From the NCBI GenBank assembly GCA_016278325.1, contig JADQCB010000014.1, positions 49,744 to 113,743 on the forward strand: a DNA stretch of 64,000 nucleotides, written 5' to 3'. A model generated the notes under the pieces. That model was given only the letters and a program-made list of their open reading frames with translations, was not told where the DNA came from and did no database searches. Both the position numbers and the translations under genes were made by a program. This DNA is from Actibacterium sp. GTDB lineage: Bacteria > Pseudomonadota > Alphaproteobacteria > Rhodobacterales > Rhodobacteraceae. This document shows positions 34,486 to 44,109 of the stretch, piece by piece. The stretch's first letter is position 1; each line of letters begins with the position of its first letter.

Positions 34486-35345
34486 GCGCCGGTGCGGCCA
34501 CGGGCCGTGTCGAGATGCAGATGGCCCGAATGGTCGCCGCCGGCAACGGGGCCCAGCACGGTTGCGAATGCCTCACAGGCCGCGCCATGCACCCGCTTCA
34601 AGAGCAGCCCCGCCGGCCCGTCGCCCCAATCGCCGCCGAACTCCAGCGCGTCGGCGTCTTTCAGGTCGATGGCGGTGACATCCACGGCCTGGCCCTGCCC
34701 ATGCGCCGAGATCTCGGCGCCGGCCTCGCCCGCAGGCGGGACGCAGGAATAGCTGTCGCCGAGCTGCAAGCCGCGCACGCCGCCCCCCAGCCGGCCGACC
34801 GCTGGCCTGACCCCGTCGCGCACCCAATCGGCAAGCGTGCGGGCGGTGTCGCAATCCACCACCGCCGGCGGGGTCAGCGCCGCCCCATCGACCGAGACGA
34901 CCTCGACCGGGTTGCGCAACCCGCATTGCCCTGCCGCCCCGCGTATCGGTGCCAGCGCGCGCCCCCGGATATCGGCATCGTTGCACAGGCGCCCGATATC
35001 CGAACGCGGGATGATGACCCGGTCGGGCGGGGCCGACGCGACGCGCGTCCCCCAGCCGGCCGGGCGCGGCGCAGGCACCGGTGAAACAGCCAGGCCGGCG
35101 CCGCGGGCCGATGGCTCCGGCCCCGGTTCGGACAACGGCGCGCGGGCCGGGCGCGGGCGCGGCCGTATCGTTTGCGTGCCGGCGCCGAAAACGGGCGGGC
35201 GCTGCGGGATTTCCTCCAGGCGGGCCGCCTCCGAGATGCTCAGATAGACCGGGCGGGGCAGCGGCACGGGCGAGCGTTCGATCGCGTTGACGGCAGCGGG
35301 CAGGAACAGCATGGCCAGTGCCACGGGATATCTGGCCAGCGACAT
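34473..35345 (-). CDS. Extensin-like C-terminal domain protein (secreted)
   Basis: A 290-residue protein with a signal peptide (YPVALAMLFLPAAVNA) and then a Pro/Arg-rich linker. The C-terminal 170 residues form an extensin-like domain (PF06904) related to M15 peptidases: SAHGQGQAVDVTAIDL and GGDHSGHLHLDTARG carry the likely zinc ligands. Cell-wall attachment or hydrolysis is inferred. The ATG at 35345 shares a base with the tyrC stop (TGATG). Confidence 0.85.
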   Translation of the reverse strand: MSLARYPVALAMLFLPAAVNAIERSPVPLPRPVYLSISEAARLEEIPQRPPVFGAGTQTIRPRPRPARAPLSEPGPEPSARGAGLAVSPVPAPRPAGWGTRVASAPPDRVIIPRSDIGRLCNDADIRGRALAPIRGAAGQCGLRNPVEVVSVDGAALTPPAVVDCDTARTLADWVRDGVRPAVGRLGGGVRGLQLGDSYSCVPPAGEAGAEISAHGQGQAVDVTAIDLKDADALEFGGDWGDGPAGLLLKRVHGAACEAFATVLGPVAGGDHSGHLHLDTARGRTGAYCR

Positions 35346-36265
35346 CACGATCCCGGCTTGGAGCGTCCGAAATCCGGCGCATCGGTATCCTGGCCGGCCT
35401 CGATGATGCCGCGCCGGATTGCCCGCGTCCGGGTGAAATAGTCGAAAAGATGCGCGCCGTCGCCGGTGCGGATGGCGCGCTGCAACGCGAACAGCTCTTC
35501 GGTGAACCGGCCGAGAATCTCCAGCGTGGCATCCTTGTTCGACAGGAACACGTCGCGCCACATCGTCGGATCGCTGGCCGCGATCCGGGTGAAATCGCGA
35601 AACCCCGCGGCGGAATACTTGATCACCTCGCCGTCGGTCACCCGGCGCAGATCGTCGGCCACGCCGACCATCGTGTAGGCGATCAGGTGCGGCGCATGGC
35701 TGGTCACCGCCAGCACCAGGTCATGGTGGTCGGCGTCCATTTCCTCGACATGGGCGCCCATCCCTTCCCACAATGCGCGCAGGCGCGCCATGGCCTCCGG
35801 GTCGGTGTTTTCGGGCGGCACCAGCAGGCACCAGCGGTTCTCGAAAAGCGAGGCGAATCCGGATTTCGGCCCCGAATGCTCGGTGCCGGCCAGCGGATGG
35901 CCGGGAATGAAATGCACGCCTTGCGGGATATGCGGGGCGACCGCCTCGATCACCGCGCGCTTGACCGAGCCGACATCGCTTACCGTGGCGCCGGGTTTCA
36001 GATGCGGGCCGATCTCTTCGGCCACCGCGCCCATCGCGCCGATCGGAACCGCCAGCACCACCAGGTCGGCGCCCTGCACCGCCTCGGCCGCCGAATCCAC
36101 CACCCGGTCACAAAGGCCGATTTCGCGCGCGACGCTGCGGGTTTCGGCCGACCGCGCGGTGCCCACGATCTCTGCGGCCAGATTGGCACGGCGCATGGCA
36201 TGTGCCATCGACCCGGCGATCAGGCCAAGCCCGATCAGCGCCACGCGGTTATAGATCACGCTCAT
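35345..36265 (-). CDS. tyrC: Prephenate/arogenate dehydrogenase family protein
   Basis: The 306-residue NAD(P)-dependent enzyme carries out the dehydrogenase step of tyrosine synthesis. The Rossmann motif is [17 protein letters not shown], and the substrate region is [16 protein letters not shown] with catalytic His residues. The absence of a chorismate mutase domain makes this the TyrC/TyrAa type. It starts at 36265 with a four-base overlap of hisC, so aromatic-acid amination and oxidation are linked. Confidence 0.9.
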   Translation of the reverse strand: MSVIYNRVALIGLGLIAGSMAHAMRRANLAAEIVGTARSAETRSVAREIGLCDRVVDSAAEAVQGADLVVLAVPIGAMGAVAEEIGPHLKPGATVSDVGSVKRAVIEAVAPHIPQGVHFIPGHPLAGTEHSGPKSGFASLFENRWCLLVPPENTDPEAMARLRALWEGMGAHVEEMDADHHDLVLAVTSHAPHLIAYTMVGVADDLRRVTDGEVIKYSAAGFRDFTRIAASDPTMWRDVFLSNKDATLEILGRFTEELFALQRAIRTGDGAHLFDYFTRTRAIRRGIIEAGQDTDAPDFGRSKPGS

Positions 36266-37347
36266 CGGCCGCGCCCCTTGAACGCGCGCACCGCGTGGGC
36301 CACGCGGCGGCACGAGGCCTCGTCGCCGATGGTGATGCGCAGACAGGCCGGCAGGTTGTAGCCCGCCACCCGTCGCACGATCAGGCCCTCGGCCCGCAGG
36401 AAGGCATCGCAGGCTTCGGCCTCGTCGGCCGAGGCAAACCGCGCAAGAATGAAATTCGCGCTCGAACTGTCGCTGGGCACCCCGGCCTCGGCCAGCGCGC
36501 TGGCCAGCCAGCTGCGAAGCCGGGCATTATCGGCGCGGCATTTCTCGGCATAGTCGCGGTCGAGCAGCGCCGCCTCGGCCGTTTCAAGCTGCGCATGGCT
36601 CAGGTTGAACGGGCCGCGCACCCGGTTGAGAACGTCGATGATCGCCTGCGGCCCATAGCCCCAGCCGACGCGCAGACCGCCCAGCCCGTAGAGCTTGGAA
36701 AAGGTTCGCGTCATGACCACGTTTTCGCGCGCATCGACCAGGTCGGCGCCGCCGTCATAGCCCTCCACATATTCGGCATAGGCGCCGTCCAGCACCAGAA
36801 TCGCCTGCCGGGGCAGCTTGTCGGCCAGCCGCGTGACCGCGTCCAGACCGATCATCGTGCCGGTCGGGTTGGCCGGATTGGCGATGAACACCAGCCGGGT
36901 GCGGAAATTGCAGGCCGCAAGGATCGCGTCCACATCCACCACACGGTCGCTTTCGGGCACTTGCACCGGGGTCGCACCCGCGGCCAGTGCGGAAATCCGA
37001 TACATCGAGAATCCGTGCTCGGTATGGATCACCTCGTCCCCCGGCCCGGCATAGGCCTGGCACAGGAAGGCGATGATCTCGTCCGACCCGGCGCCGCAGA
37101 TCACCCGGGCCGGATCGAGCCCGTGAACCCGGCCGATGGCGGCACGCAGCGCGGCGTGATCGGTCGGCGGATAGCGGTGCAGGCGGTGAACGGTCCGGGC
37201 GAATGCCTCTCGCGCCTTGTCGGACGGGCCGTAGGGGTTTTCGTTCGATGACAGCTTGACGACATCCTCGACCCCCGCGACACGCGAATCGCCGCCCTGA
37301 TAGGGCGCAATGTCCATGATGCCCGGCTGGGGTCGGATCTCGGCCAA
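36262..37347 (-). CDS. hisC: Histidinol-phosphate (and probably aromatic) aminotransferase
   Basis: A 361-residue fold-type I PLP aminotransferase. [15 protein letters not shown] at the N-terminus is the HisC signature, and [17 protein letters not shown] contains the PLP lysine. It converts imidazole-acetol phosphate to histidinol phosphate; next to tyrC it may also aminate prephenate or phenylpyruvate. The first codon is TTG, supported by a perfect AGGAGG five to six bases upstream. The next ATG is ten codons in, without such a site. Confidence 0.92.
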   Translation of the reverse strand: MAEIRPQPGIMDIAPYQGGDSRVAGVEDVVKLSSNENPYGPSDKAREAFARTVHRLHRYPPTDHAALRAAIGRVHGLDPARVICGAGSDEIIAFLCQAYAGPGDEVIHTEHGFSMYRISALAAGATPVQVPESDRVVDVDAILAACNFRTRLVFIANPANPTGTMIGLDAVTRLADKLPRQAILVLDGAYAEYVEGYDGGADLVDARENVVMTRTFSKLYGLGGLRVGWGYGPQAIIDVLNRVRGPFNLSHAQLETAEAALLDRDYAEKCRADNARLRSWLASALAEAGVPSDSSSANFILARFASADEAEACDAFLRAEGLIVRRVAGYNLPACLRITIGDEASCRRVAHAVRAFKGRGR

Positions 37348-37453
37348 TTCTTCCTCCTGACAGGGCGTTCTCTAGCCGCGCGCGCCGGTCAAGACCAGCG
37401 TGAATCAAGGCATGATCGCAGGGTGTTGCGAAAATCCGACCCCGACGGAATTG

Positions 37454-38872
37454 TCAGCTCGCCAGGACGTTGCGGAACTGCCACGGATCGCTCTCGTCGA
37501 TATCCTCGGCGAACTGGCTCCAGCGATTCGTCAGCGGCGTCCAGTCGGTATAATGCGCCTCGACCGGCCCGAGATAGGGGCGCTGCACCTCGAGACAGCG
37601 GGCATGGTCCATCTCGTCGGTTTCGACGATTCCCGCCTCGGGGTTCTCCAGCGCCCAGACCATGCCCGCCAGCACCGCCGAACTGACCTGCAACCCGGTC
37701 GCGTTCTGGAACGGCGCAAGGGCGCGGGTCTCCTGGATCGACAGGCGCGAGCCGAACCACAGCGCGTTCTTCGCATGCCCATAAAGCAGCACCCCAAGCT
37801 CGTCGATGCCGTCGACGATCTCGTTCTCGTCGAGGATCTTCTGATCCGCCTGGATCGTTCCCGAGCCGAAGGTCTCGTGCAGGCTCAGAACCGCATCGTC
37901 GCAGGGGTGATAGGCGTAATGGCAGGTCGGGCGATAGGACGGCGCGGCCCCCTCGCCCAGGGTGAAATAATCGGAAATCGAGATCGCCTCGTTATGGGTG
38001 ACCAGAAAGCCGTATTGCGGGCCCGGCGTCGGACACCAGCTGTGCACGCGGGTGATCGCGCCCGGGCGTTCGATCCAGATGCCCGCCTGACAGCCCGTTT
38101 CATGCCGGTGGCCGTTCTCGGGGAACCAGGTTTCATGCGTGCCCCAGCCCAGTTCGGCCGGCTGGAACCCTTCGGCCACGAACCCTTCGACCGACCAGGT
38201 GTTGACGAAGGTGCCGATGGGCTTGTGCGTCACCGATTTCTGGGTGTCACGCTCGGCGATATGCACCCCCTTCACGCCCAGCGACTGCATCAGCCGCGCC
38301 CAGCCTTCGCGGGTTTCGGGCGGCGCGACGGGATCGCCAAGATCACGCGCCAGCACCAGCAGCGCCTCTTTCACGAACCACGATACCATCCCCGGATTGG
38401 CGCCGCAGCAGGACACCGCGGTGGTGCCGCCGGGATTGGCCCGCTTCTCGGCCCGGACCATCTCGCGCAGGGCATAGTTGGTGCGCTGCGCATTGTCCGT
38501 CGTTTCGAAGTAATACCCCGCCCATGGCTCGACCACCGTGTCGATATAGGGCACGCCCATCTCGCGACAGAATTTCATGATGTCCAGCGACGAGGTATCG
38601 ACGCTGAGATTCACGCAGAACCCCCGGCCCCGCTCGAACAGCGCGCCCAGCACCTCGCGGTAATTGTCGGGCGTGATCGCGGTTTGCACATGCCCGATTC
38701 CCCGCTGCGCCAGAAAGGTGCGATCCGTCTGCGCCGGGTCCACCACCGTCACGCGATGCGGATCATATTCGAAATGACGCTCGATCAGCGGCAGCGTGCC
38801 GCGCCCGATCGAGCCGAAACCGATCATCACGATCGGGCCGTCGATGCGGCCGTAACAGGGATAGGTGGTCAT
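37454..38872 (-). CDS. hss: Homospermidine synthase
   Basis: The 472-residue NAD-dependent enzyme makes sym-homospermidine from putrescine. The N-terminal Rossmann segment VMIGFGSIGRGTLPLIERHF and the blocks SCCGANPGMVSWFVKEAL and NLSVDTSSLDIMKFCREMG fit the bacterial Hss family. Length is normal. ATG at 38872 has GAGGAC upstream and aligns with the family start. Homospermidine is a main polyamine of many alphaproteobacteria. Confidence 0.95.
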   Translation of the reverse strand: MTTYPCYGRIDGPIVMIGFGSIGRGTLPLIERHFEYDPHRVTVVDPAQTDRTFLAQRGIGHVQTAITPDNYREVLGALFERGRGFCVNLSVDTSSLDIMKFCREMGVPYIDTVVEPWAGYYFETTDNAQRTNYALREMVRAEKRANPGGTTAVSCCGANPGMVSWFVKEALLVLARDLGDPVAPPETREGWARLMQSLGVKGVHIAERDTQKSVTHKPIGTFVNTWSVEGFVAEGFQPAELGWGTHETWFPENGHRHETGCQAGIWIERPGAITRVHSWCPTPGPQYGFLVTHNEAISISDYFTLGEGAAPSYRPTCHYAYHPCDDAVLSLHETFGSGTIQADQKILDENEIVDGIDELGVLLYGHAKNALWFGSRLSIQETRALAPFQNATGLQVSSAVLAGMVWALENPEAGIVETDEMDHARCLEVQRPYLGPVEAHYTDWTPLTNRWSQFAEDIDESDPWQFRNVLAS

Positions 38873-39070
38873 CGCATGTCCTCGCCTTGGCGCCATTCGC
38901 CCATTCGTTTTCCTCTCCTGCCCGAAACCGGGCCGGAAATTCAACCCGCTTGCCGGCAGGGACCGAAGGCCGACCATCGCCGCGGCGTGACCGCGCCTGA
39001 CGCTTTCCCTTGGCGAACCGGGCCCATGCTGTCACCTTCGCCCCAGCCATTCCGGGAACGGATCGAATCG

Positions 39071-40018
39071 ATGCAGGATATCCTGACCGTCACGCTGAAT
39101 CCCGCGGTCGATATTTCGACCTCGGTCCCGAAGCTGGTTCCGGGGCGCAAGCTGCGCTGTGCCCGCCCCGAACAGGATCCCGGCGGCGGCGGCACGAATG
39201 TCGCACGGGCGATCACGCTCATGGGCGGTCGCTGCCGCGCCTTCATGGCGCTTGGCGGGCTCAACGGCCGCAAGCTCAGCGCGCTGATGCAGCGCGAGGG
39301 GATCGAGATGGTCGCCTTCGCCGCCCCCGACGAGACCCGGATCAGCCTTTCGGTGATCGAAGAGGCCACCGGCGAACAATACCGTTTCGTGCTACCGGGG
39401 CCGAGCTGGGGCGCGGCCGACGAATCCGCGGTGCTGGCGGCCATCACGCGGGCGGTGCGCGCGGGCGGGCTGATCGTGCTCAGCGGCAGCCTGCCGATCG
39501 GCTTGCCGGTGGATTTCTATTCCGATCTCTGCCGGTTGCTGGCGGACCGGCCGATACGGGTGATCATTGACACTTCGGGACCGGCGCTGGCCCACCAGGC
39601 CACCGCGCCGCGGCCACCGCCCTTTATCCTGCGCATGGACGAGATCGAGGCCGAGCAGATCGCGGGGCATCCGCTTCCGGACCGCGCCGACAGTGCCGAT
39701 TTCGCGGCCGGTCTGGTGGCGAAGGGCGTGGCCGAGGTGGTTGTCGTCGCGCGCGGCGCCGAAGGCTCGATCCTGGTCAGCGCCGAGCGGCGCCTGCACG
39801 CGGCGGCGGCCAGGGTCACGCCGCGCAGCAAGGTCGGCGCGGGCGACAGTTTCGTGGCCGGAATGACCCTTGCACTGGCACGCGGCGGCGACCTGGGCGA
39901 AGCGCTGCAATGGGGCGCCGCCGCGGCCAGCGCCGCGGTGATGAGCGACGCCACCGATCTGTGCACCCGGGCCGATGTCGAACGGCTGCTGCCGCAATGC
40001 ACCCTGTCAGAGATCTGA
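39071..40018 (+). CDS. PfkB-family hexose/1-phosphofructokinase-like kinase
   Basis: A 315-residue ribokinase-fold sugar kinase of the PfkB/LacC subgroup. TVTLNPAVDISTSVPKLVPG at the N-terminus matches phosphofructokinase-type members; GGGGTNVARAITLMGG binds substrate. The catalytic/anion-hole motif is KVGAGDSFVAGM. The preferred substrate, fructose 6-phosphate or tagatose/fructose 1-phosphate, cannot be fixed from sequence. ATG at 39071 is chosen; 39026 is a weaker upstream option. Divergent from hss, with a ~200-base shared control region. Confidence 0.88.
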   Translation: MQDILTVTLNPAVDISTSVPKLVPGRKLRCARPEQDPGGGGTNVARAITLMGGRCRAFMALGGLNGRKLSALMQREGIEMVAFAAPDETRISLSVIEEATGEQYRFVLPGPSWGAADESAVLAAITRAVRAGGLIVLSGSLPIGLPVDFYSDLCRLLADRPIRVIIDTSGPALAHQATAPRPPPFILRMDEIEAEQIAGHPLPDRADSADFAAGLVAKGVAEVVVVARGAEGSILVSAERRLHAAAARVTPRSKVGAGDSFVAGMTLALARGGDLGEALQWGAAAASAAVMSDATDLCTRADVERLLPQCTLSEI

Positions 40019-40131
40019 AATCGCCTTGCGCGCCTGCGCACGGTCCCTATGCGCAGACATGGAATCGTAAAACCGGGACCGAAAGCGCACATAAGGCGAT
40101 GAACGACGGATCAAACAGAAGGAGATAATCC

Positions 40132-40725
40132 ATGTCGCAGCCGAAGCTGACGATCGTGTTCTATTCGACCTACGGCACCAACCACCAGATGGCCCGGATC
40201 GCCGCCGAAACGGCGCAAAAGGCCGGGGCCGAGGTGCGCCTGCGCCGGGTGCAGGAAACCGCCCCCCAGGACGTGGTCAACGGACAGGACGCATGGAAGG
40301 CACAGGCCGAAAAGATGGCCGACATCCCGGTGGTCAGCCATGACGACATGGAATGGGCCGATGCCTATTTCTTCGCGGCACCCACGCGCTATGGTGTGGT
40401 GGCCAGCCAGATGCGCGCCTTCATCGACACGCTGGGTCCGCTCTGGATGGCGGGCAAGCTGGCCGACAAGACGGTGACGGCCGTGACATCGGCCCAGAAC
40501 ACCCATGGCGGGCAAGAGGCGACGCTTCTGTCGCTTTACACCACCTTCATGCATTGGGGCGCGATCCTGGTGGCCCCGGGCTATACCGACCCGGTGCTGT
40601 TCGAAGCCGGCGGCAACCCCTATGGCTATTCCCACACGGCGGGCGACGGGTTCGAAAAGGCCACGCCGGCGATTGCGCATCAGGTCACGCGGCTGATCGA
40701 AAAGACGGCCAAGCTGGCCGCCTGA
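40132..40725 (+). CDS. wrbA: NAD(P)H:quinone oxidoreductase, WrbA type
   Basis: A 197-residue flavodoxin-fold quinone reductase. The FMN phosphate loop is [15 protein letters not shown], and the flavin-ring blocks are [14 protein letters not shown] and [17 protein letters not shown]. WrbA reduces quinones by two electrons and so avoids semiquinone radicals. A strong AAGGAGATAATCC precedes the ATG. It stands alone and converges with nadE. Confidence 0.95.
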   Translation: MSQPKLTIVFYSTYGTNHQMARIAAETAQKAGAEVRLRRVQETAPQDVVNGQDAWKAQAEKMADIPVVSHDDMEWADAYFFAAPTRYGVVASQMRAFIDTLGPLWMAGKLADKTVTAVTSAQNTHGGQEATLLSLYTTFMHWGAILVAPGYTDPVLFEAGGNPYGYSHTAGDGFEKATPAIAHQVTRLIEKTAKLAA

Positions 40726-40756
40726 GCGGGCGGGAAAGCCGCATCGAAGGTCCGGC

Positions 40757-40772
40757 GCCCGGCGCGCCGGGC
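40757..40772. terminator. GC-rich perfect palindrome between wrbA and nadE
   Basis: A 16-base perfect palindrome (GCCCGGCG paired with CGCCGGGC) lies in the 51-base gap between two converging genes. It would form a hairpin in both transcripts and could stop RNA polymerase from either side. There is no U-run on either strand, so this is only a position-based guess. Confidence 0.3.
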
Positions 40773-40776
40773 CGGG

Positions 40777-42435
40777 CTAAGACGGGTCGCGCCAGCGGTT
40801 GACGATCGGGTAACGCCGGTCGAGCCAGAACGCCCGCCGCGTCAGGCGCGTCCCGGGCGCGGCCTGGAAGCGCTTGTATTCGCTGGTATAGACCAGGGCC
40901 TCGATCCTTTTCACGATCTCCCTGTCGAACCCGGCGGCAACGCATTCGGCGACCGAGCGATCCTCGTCGATCAGCAATTCCAGGATCGCATCCAGAACCT
41001 CGTAGGGCGGCAGGCTGTCTTCGTCCTTCTGGTCGGCGCGCAGTTCGGCCGAAGGCGGCTTGTCGATCACGCGCGGCGGGATCACCTCGCGCGCGGGCCC
41101 CATCATCCAGTCGCGGTGATTGGTATTGCGCCAGCGGCAGGTCTGGAACACGCGGCTCTTGTAGAGATCCTTGATCGGGTTGTAGCCGCCCGCCATGTCG
41201 CCATAGATCGTGGCATAGCCCACCGCGACCTCGGACTTGTTGCCAGTCGTCAGCAGCATCTCGCCGAACTTGTTGGACAGCGCCATCAGCAACAGCCCGC
41301 GCAGGCGGGACTGGATGTTTTCCTCGGTCACGTCCGGGTCATGCCCGGCAAACAGCGGGGCGAGCGTTTCGGTGATCGCGTCGCGGCCGGCGGTGATCGG
41401 CACATGGTCGCAGCGGCAGCCGAGCGCGGTCGCCACCGCCTCGGCATCCTCCAGCGAATGGGGGGACGTGTATTGCGACGGCAGCATCACGCAACGCACC
41501 TTGTCCGGGCCGATCGCGTCGGCGGCGATGGCGGCCACCAGCGCCGAATCGACACCGCCCGACAGCCCCAGCAGCACCTTCGAGAACCCCGACTTGCGCA
41601 GGTAGTCGCGCAGCGTCTCGACCATCGCGCGGTAATCCTGTTCCCAGGCGTCGGGCTGCGGCGCCTTGCCGCCCTCGACCGCGCGCCAGCCGGTCGCGCT
41701 GCGCTCGAAATCCACATGCTCCAGTGCCGCGTCGAAAACCGGCATCTGCACGGCCAGGCGGCCGCCGGGGTTCAGCACGAAACTGCCCCCGTCGAAGATC
41801 TGGTCATCCTGCCCGCCCACGAGGTTGAGATAGACCAGCGGCAGGCCGGTTTCGACCACCCGGGCCACCATCAGCCCCATCCGGGTGTCGAACTTGCCGC
41901 GGTGATAGGGCGAGCCGTTGGGCACCAGCAGGATCTCGGCCCCGGTTTCGGCCAGCGCCTCGGCCACGTCCTCGTACCAGGCATCCTCACAGACCGGGGT
42001 GCCGATGCGAAGCGGCCCCACGCTGTAAGGGCCGCTGATCGCGCCGCTGTCATAGACCCGCTTTTCATCGAACACCCCGTCATTGGGCAGGATGTGCTTG
42101 AACACCCGGGCCACGACCTGGCCGCCCCGCAGAATGTAATAGGCGTTGTAGAGATGGCCATGCGCCGCATGGGGACCACCGATTCCGATCGCGGGGCCGT
42201 CGGCGCAGTCGCGCGCCAGCGCCTCGATCCGGGCCATCGCGTCCGCGGTGAAGGCGGGCTTCATCACCAGGTCCTGCACCTGGTAGCCGGTGATGAACAT
42301 CTCGGGCAGGGCCAGCATGTCCGCGCCGGCGGCCTTTGCCGCCGTCCAGGCGTCCCGCGCCATCGCGGCATTGGCCTCCAGCGCGCCCACGGTCGGGTTC
42401 AGCTGTGCCAGAGTCAGGCGAAACGTATCGGCCAT
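40777..42435 (-). CDS. nadE: Glutamine-dependent NAD+ synthetase
   Basis: A 552-residue two-domain enzyme. The N-terminal nitrilase-fold glutaminase (residues 1-270) has the catalytic Cys in GTPVCEDAWYEDVAE; the C-terminal synthetase has the ATP-binding PP-loop LLGLSGGVDSALVAAIA. It amidates deamido-NAD to NAD with glutamine as ammonia source. ATG at 42435 (MADTFRLTLAQLNPTVG) matches the family start. Confidence 0.95.
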   Translation of the reverse strand: MADTFRLTLAQLNPTVGALEANAAMARDAWTAAKAAGADMLALPEMFITGYQVQDLVMKPAFTADAMARIEALARDCADGPAIGIGGPHAAHGHLYNAYYILRGGQVVARVFKHILPNDGVFDEKRVYDSGAISGPYSVGPLRIGTPVCEDAWYEDVAEALAETGAEILLVPNGSPYHRGKFDTRMGLMVARVVETGLPLVYLNLVGGQDDQIFDGGSFVLNPGGRLAVQMPVFDAALEHVDFERSATGWRAVEGGKAPQPDAWEQDYRAMVETLRDYLRKSGFSKVLLGLSGGVDSALVAAIAADAIGPDKVRCVMLPSQYTSPHSLEDAEAVATALGCRCDHVPITAGRDAITETLAPLFAGHDPDVTEENIQSRLRGLLLMALSNKFGEMLLTTGNKSEVAVGYATIYGDMAGGYNPIKDLYKSRVFQTCRWRNTNHRDWMMGPAREVIPPRVIDKPPSAELRADQKDEDSLPPYEVLDAILELLIDEDRSVAECVAAGFDREIVKRIEALVYTSEYKRFQAAPGTRLTRRAFWLDRRYPIVNRWRDPS

Positions 42436-42555
42436 CGGCGCCCCCTTTTCACGGGATGTCGTCTTAGCAGAGTTGCCGGCGAGTGAAAGCCGAATGATGG
42501 TGAAAAGCGTTGTAAGCACAGAAGCGAGCAATTAGGCTTCGCCGCAGTCCGGGGA

Positions 42556-44082
42556 ATGAGCGGAAACAGCGGCAAGGGGGCTCAAGTGCACAAGGCAGGC
42601 GCATTTCTGACAGGCATCGCTTTGGCCTCTGGCATGGCGATCATCGCCGGAACGGCCGCGGCCCAGGACAGCGCCGAGGTCATCACCAAGCAATACGAAG
42701 ACGGCGGAATCTACGAAGGCACCTTCAAGAACGGCAAGCAGGACGGGCGCGGCACCTATCGCCTGCCCAACGGGTATGAATATTCCGGCGAATGGGTCGA
42801 TGGAAAGATCCAGGGCACCGGCGTTGCCCGGTTTCCCAACGGATCGGTCTATGAAGGGCATTTCGAGAATGGCAAGCCGCACGGGTTCGGCAAGATCACC
42901 TTCGCCGATGGCGGCACCTATGAAGGCCAGTGGGTCGAGGGGAAAATCACCGGCAAGGGTGTCGCGGTCTATGCCAACGGCGTGCGTTACGAAGGCGAGT
43001 TCCTGAATGCGCTGCATCACGGCCAGGGCGTGATGACAAGCCCCAACGGCTATGTCTACGACGGCAGCTGGGTCAACGGCGTCAAGGAGGGCAAGGGCAC
43101 GATCACCTATCCCGACGGCGCGGTCTACAAGGGCGGGATGGTCGACGGCCAGCGCTCGGGCCAGGGCACGCTGACAATGCCGAACGGGCTGGTCTATACC
43201 GGCGCGTGGAAAGACGGACAGATCAACGGCCTGGGCAAGCTGACCCAACCCAACGGGGATGTCTACGAAGGTCTTCTGGTCAATGGCGAACGGCACGGCA
43301 TGGGCAAGGTCACCTATGCCAATGGCGATGTCTACGAGGGCGAATTCCGCAATGACAAGCGCGAAGGCACCGGCACCTTCCGCGGCGCCGACGGCTATGT
43401 CTACAAGGGCGAATGGGTCGCCGGCCGGATCGAGGGCAAGGGCACGGTCACCTATCCCGACGGCTCGGTCTATACCGGGCAGTTCCGCAACGACCAGCCC
43501 GACGGCCAGGGCAAGATCACCTATCCCGACGGCTCGACCTATGAAGGGCAATGGAAGAACGGCGTGATCGAGGGCAAGGGAATCGCGACCTATGCCAACG
43601 GCCTGGTCTACGAGGGCGAATTCAAGAATGCCCGCAACCACGGCACCGGCACGATGACCTACAGCGACGGATACACCTATACCGGAGAATGGCGCAACGG
43701 GATGCGCCACGGCCAGGGCAAAGCGACCTATGCCGACGGCTCGGTCTATGAAGGCGGCTTCGTCGAAGGCCAGCGCGAAGGCCGGGGCAAGATCGTCATG
43801 CCCGACGACCCGGACACGCCGGAGGTGGATGAGAGTTTCACCTATGTCGGCGAATGGAAGGATGGCGAGATCCACGGCCACGGGATCGCGACCTATTCCA
43901 ACGGCGACGTCTACGAAGGAAATTTCGTCAAGGGCAAGCGCCAGGGCGAAGGCACGATGCGCTATGCCACGGGAGAAGAGGAAACCGGCACTTGGGAAAA
44001 CGGCGTGCTGACCGAACAGGGCGACAGCGCCCCCCCCTCTTCTGGCGGCGCAGCCCCCTCGGGTGAAACCGAAGGAAACTGA
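42556..44082 (+). CDS. Secreted MORN-repeat protein (about 18 repeats)
   Basis: A 508-residue protein with a signal peptide ending ...IIAGTAAAQ, followed by about 18 consecutive 23-residue MORN repeats of the type YEGEFxNGxxxGxGxxxYxNG, for example YEGTFKNGKQDGRGTYRLPNG's neighbour YSGEWVDGKIQGTGV. They run almost to the C-terminus, where a Pro/Ser/Gly tail begins. MORN arrays build an elongated beta-solenoid that can bind lipids or proteins; the role of this periplasmic or secreted version is unknown. GTG at 42586, with GGGGG upstream, is a possible alternative start. Confidence 0.88.
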   Translation: MSGNSGKGAQVHKAGAFLTGIALASGMAIIAGTAAAQDSAEVITKQYEDGGIYEGTFKNGKQDGRGTYRLPNGYEYSGEWVDGKIQGTGVARFPNGSVYEGHFENGKPHGFGKITFADGGTYEGQWVEGKITGKGVAVYANGVRYEGEFLNALHHGQGVMTSPNGYVYDGSWVNGVKEGKGTITYPDGAVYKGGMVDGQRSGQGTLTMPNGLVYTGAWKDGQINGLGKLTQPNGDVYEGLLVNGERHGMGKVTYANGDVYEGEFRNDKREGTGTFRGADGYVYKGEWVAGRIEGKGTVTYPDGSVYTGQFRNDQPDGQGKITYPDGSTYEGQWKNGVIEGKGIATYANGLVYEGEFKNARNHGTGTMTYSDGYTYTGEWRNGMRHGQGKATYADGSVYEGGFVEGQREGRGKIVMPDDPDTPEVDESFTYVGEWKDGEIHGHGIATYSNGDVYEGNFVKGKRQGEGTMRYATGEEETGTWENGVLTEQGDSAPPSSGGAAPSGETEGN

Positions 44083-44109
44083 CCGCGCGACGCCGAGCCC
44101 CGGCGCCGA

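Noticed and set aside
37400..39070. In-frame upstream extension of the PfkB kinase gene covering 557 codons
   Set aside because: The extension lies antisense to homospermidine synthase. The kinase family begins at MQDILTVTLNPAVD, so the start is at 39071.
42700..44000. Regular ~69-base DNA repeat resembling a tandem array or CRISPR
   Set aside because: The period is the codon image of 23-residue MORN repeats; there are no identical repeats with unique spacers and no cas genes.
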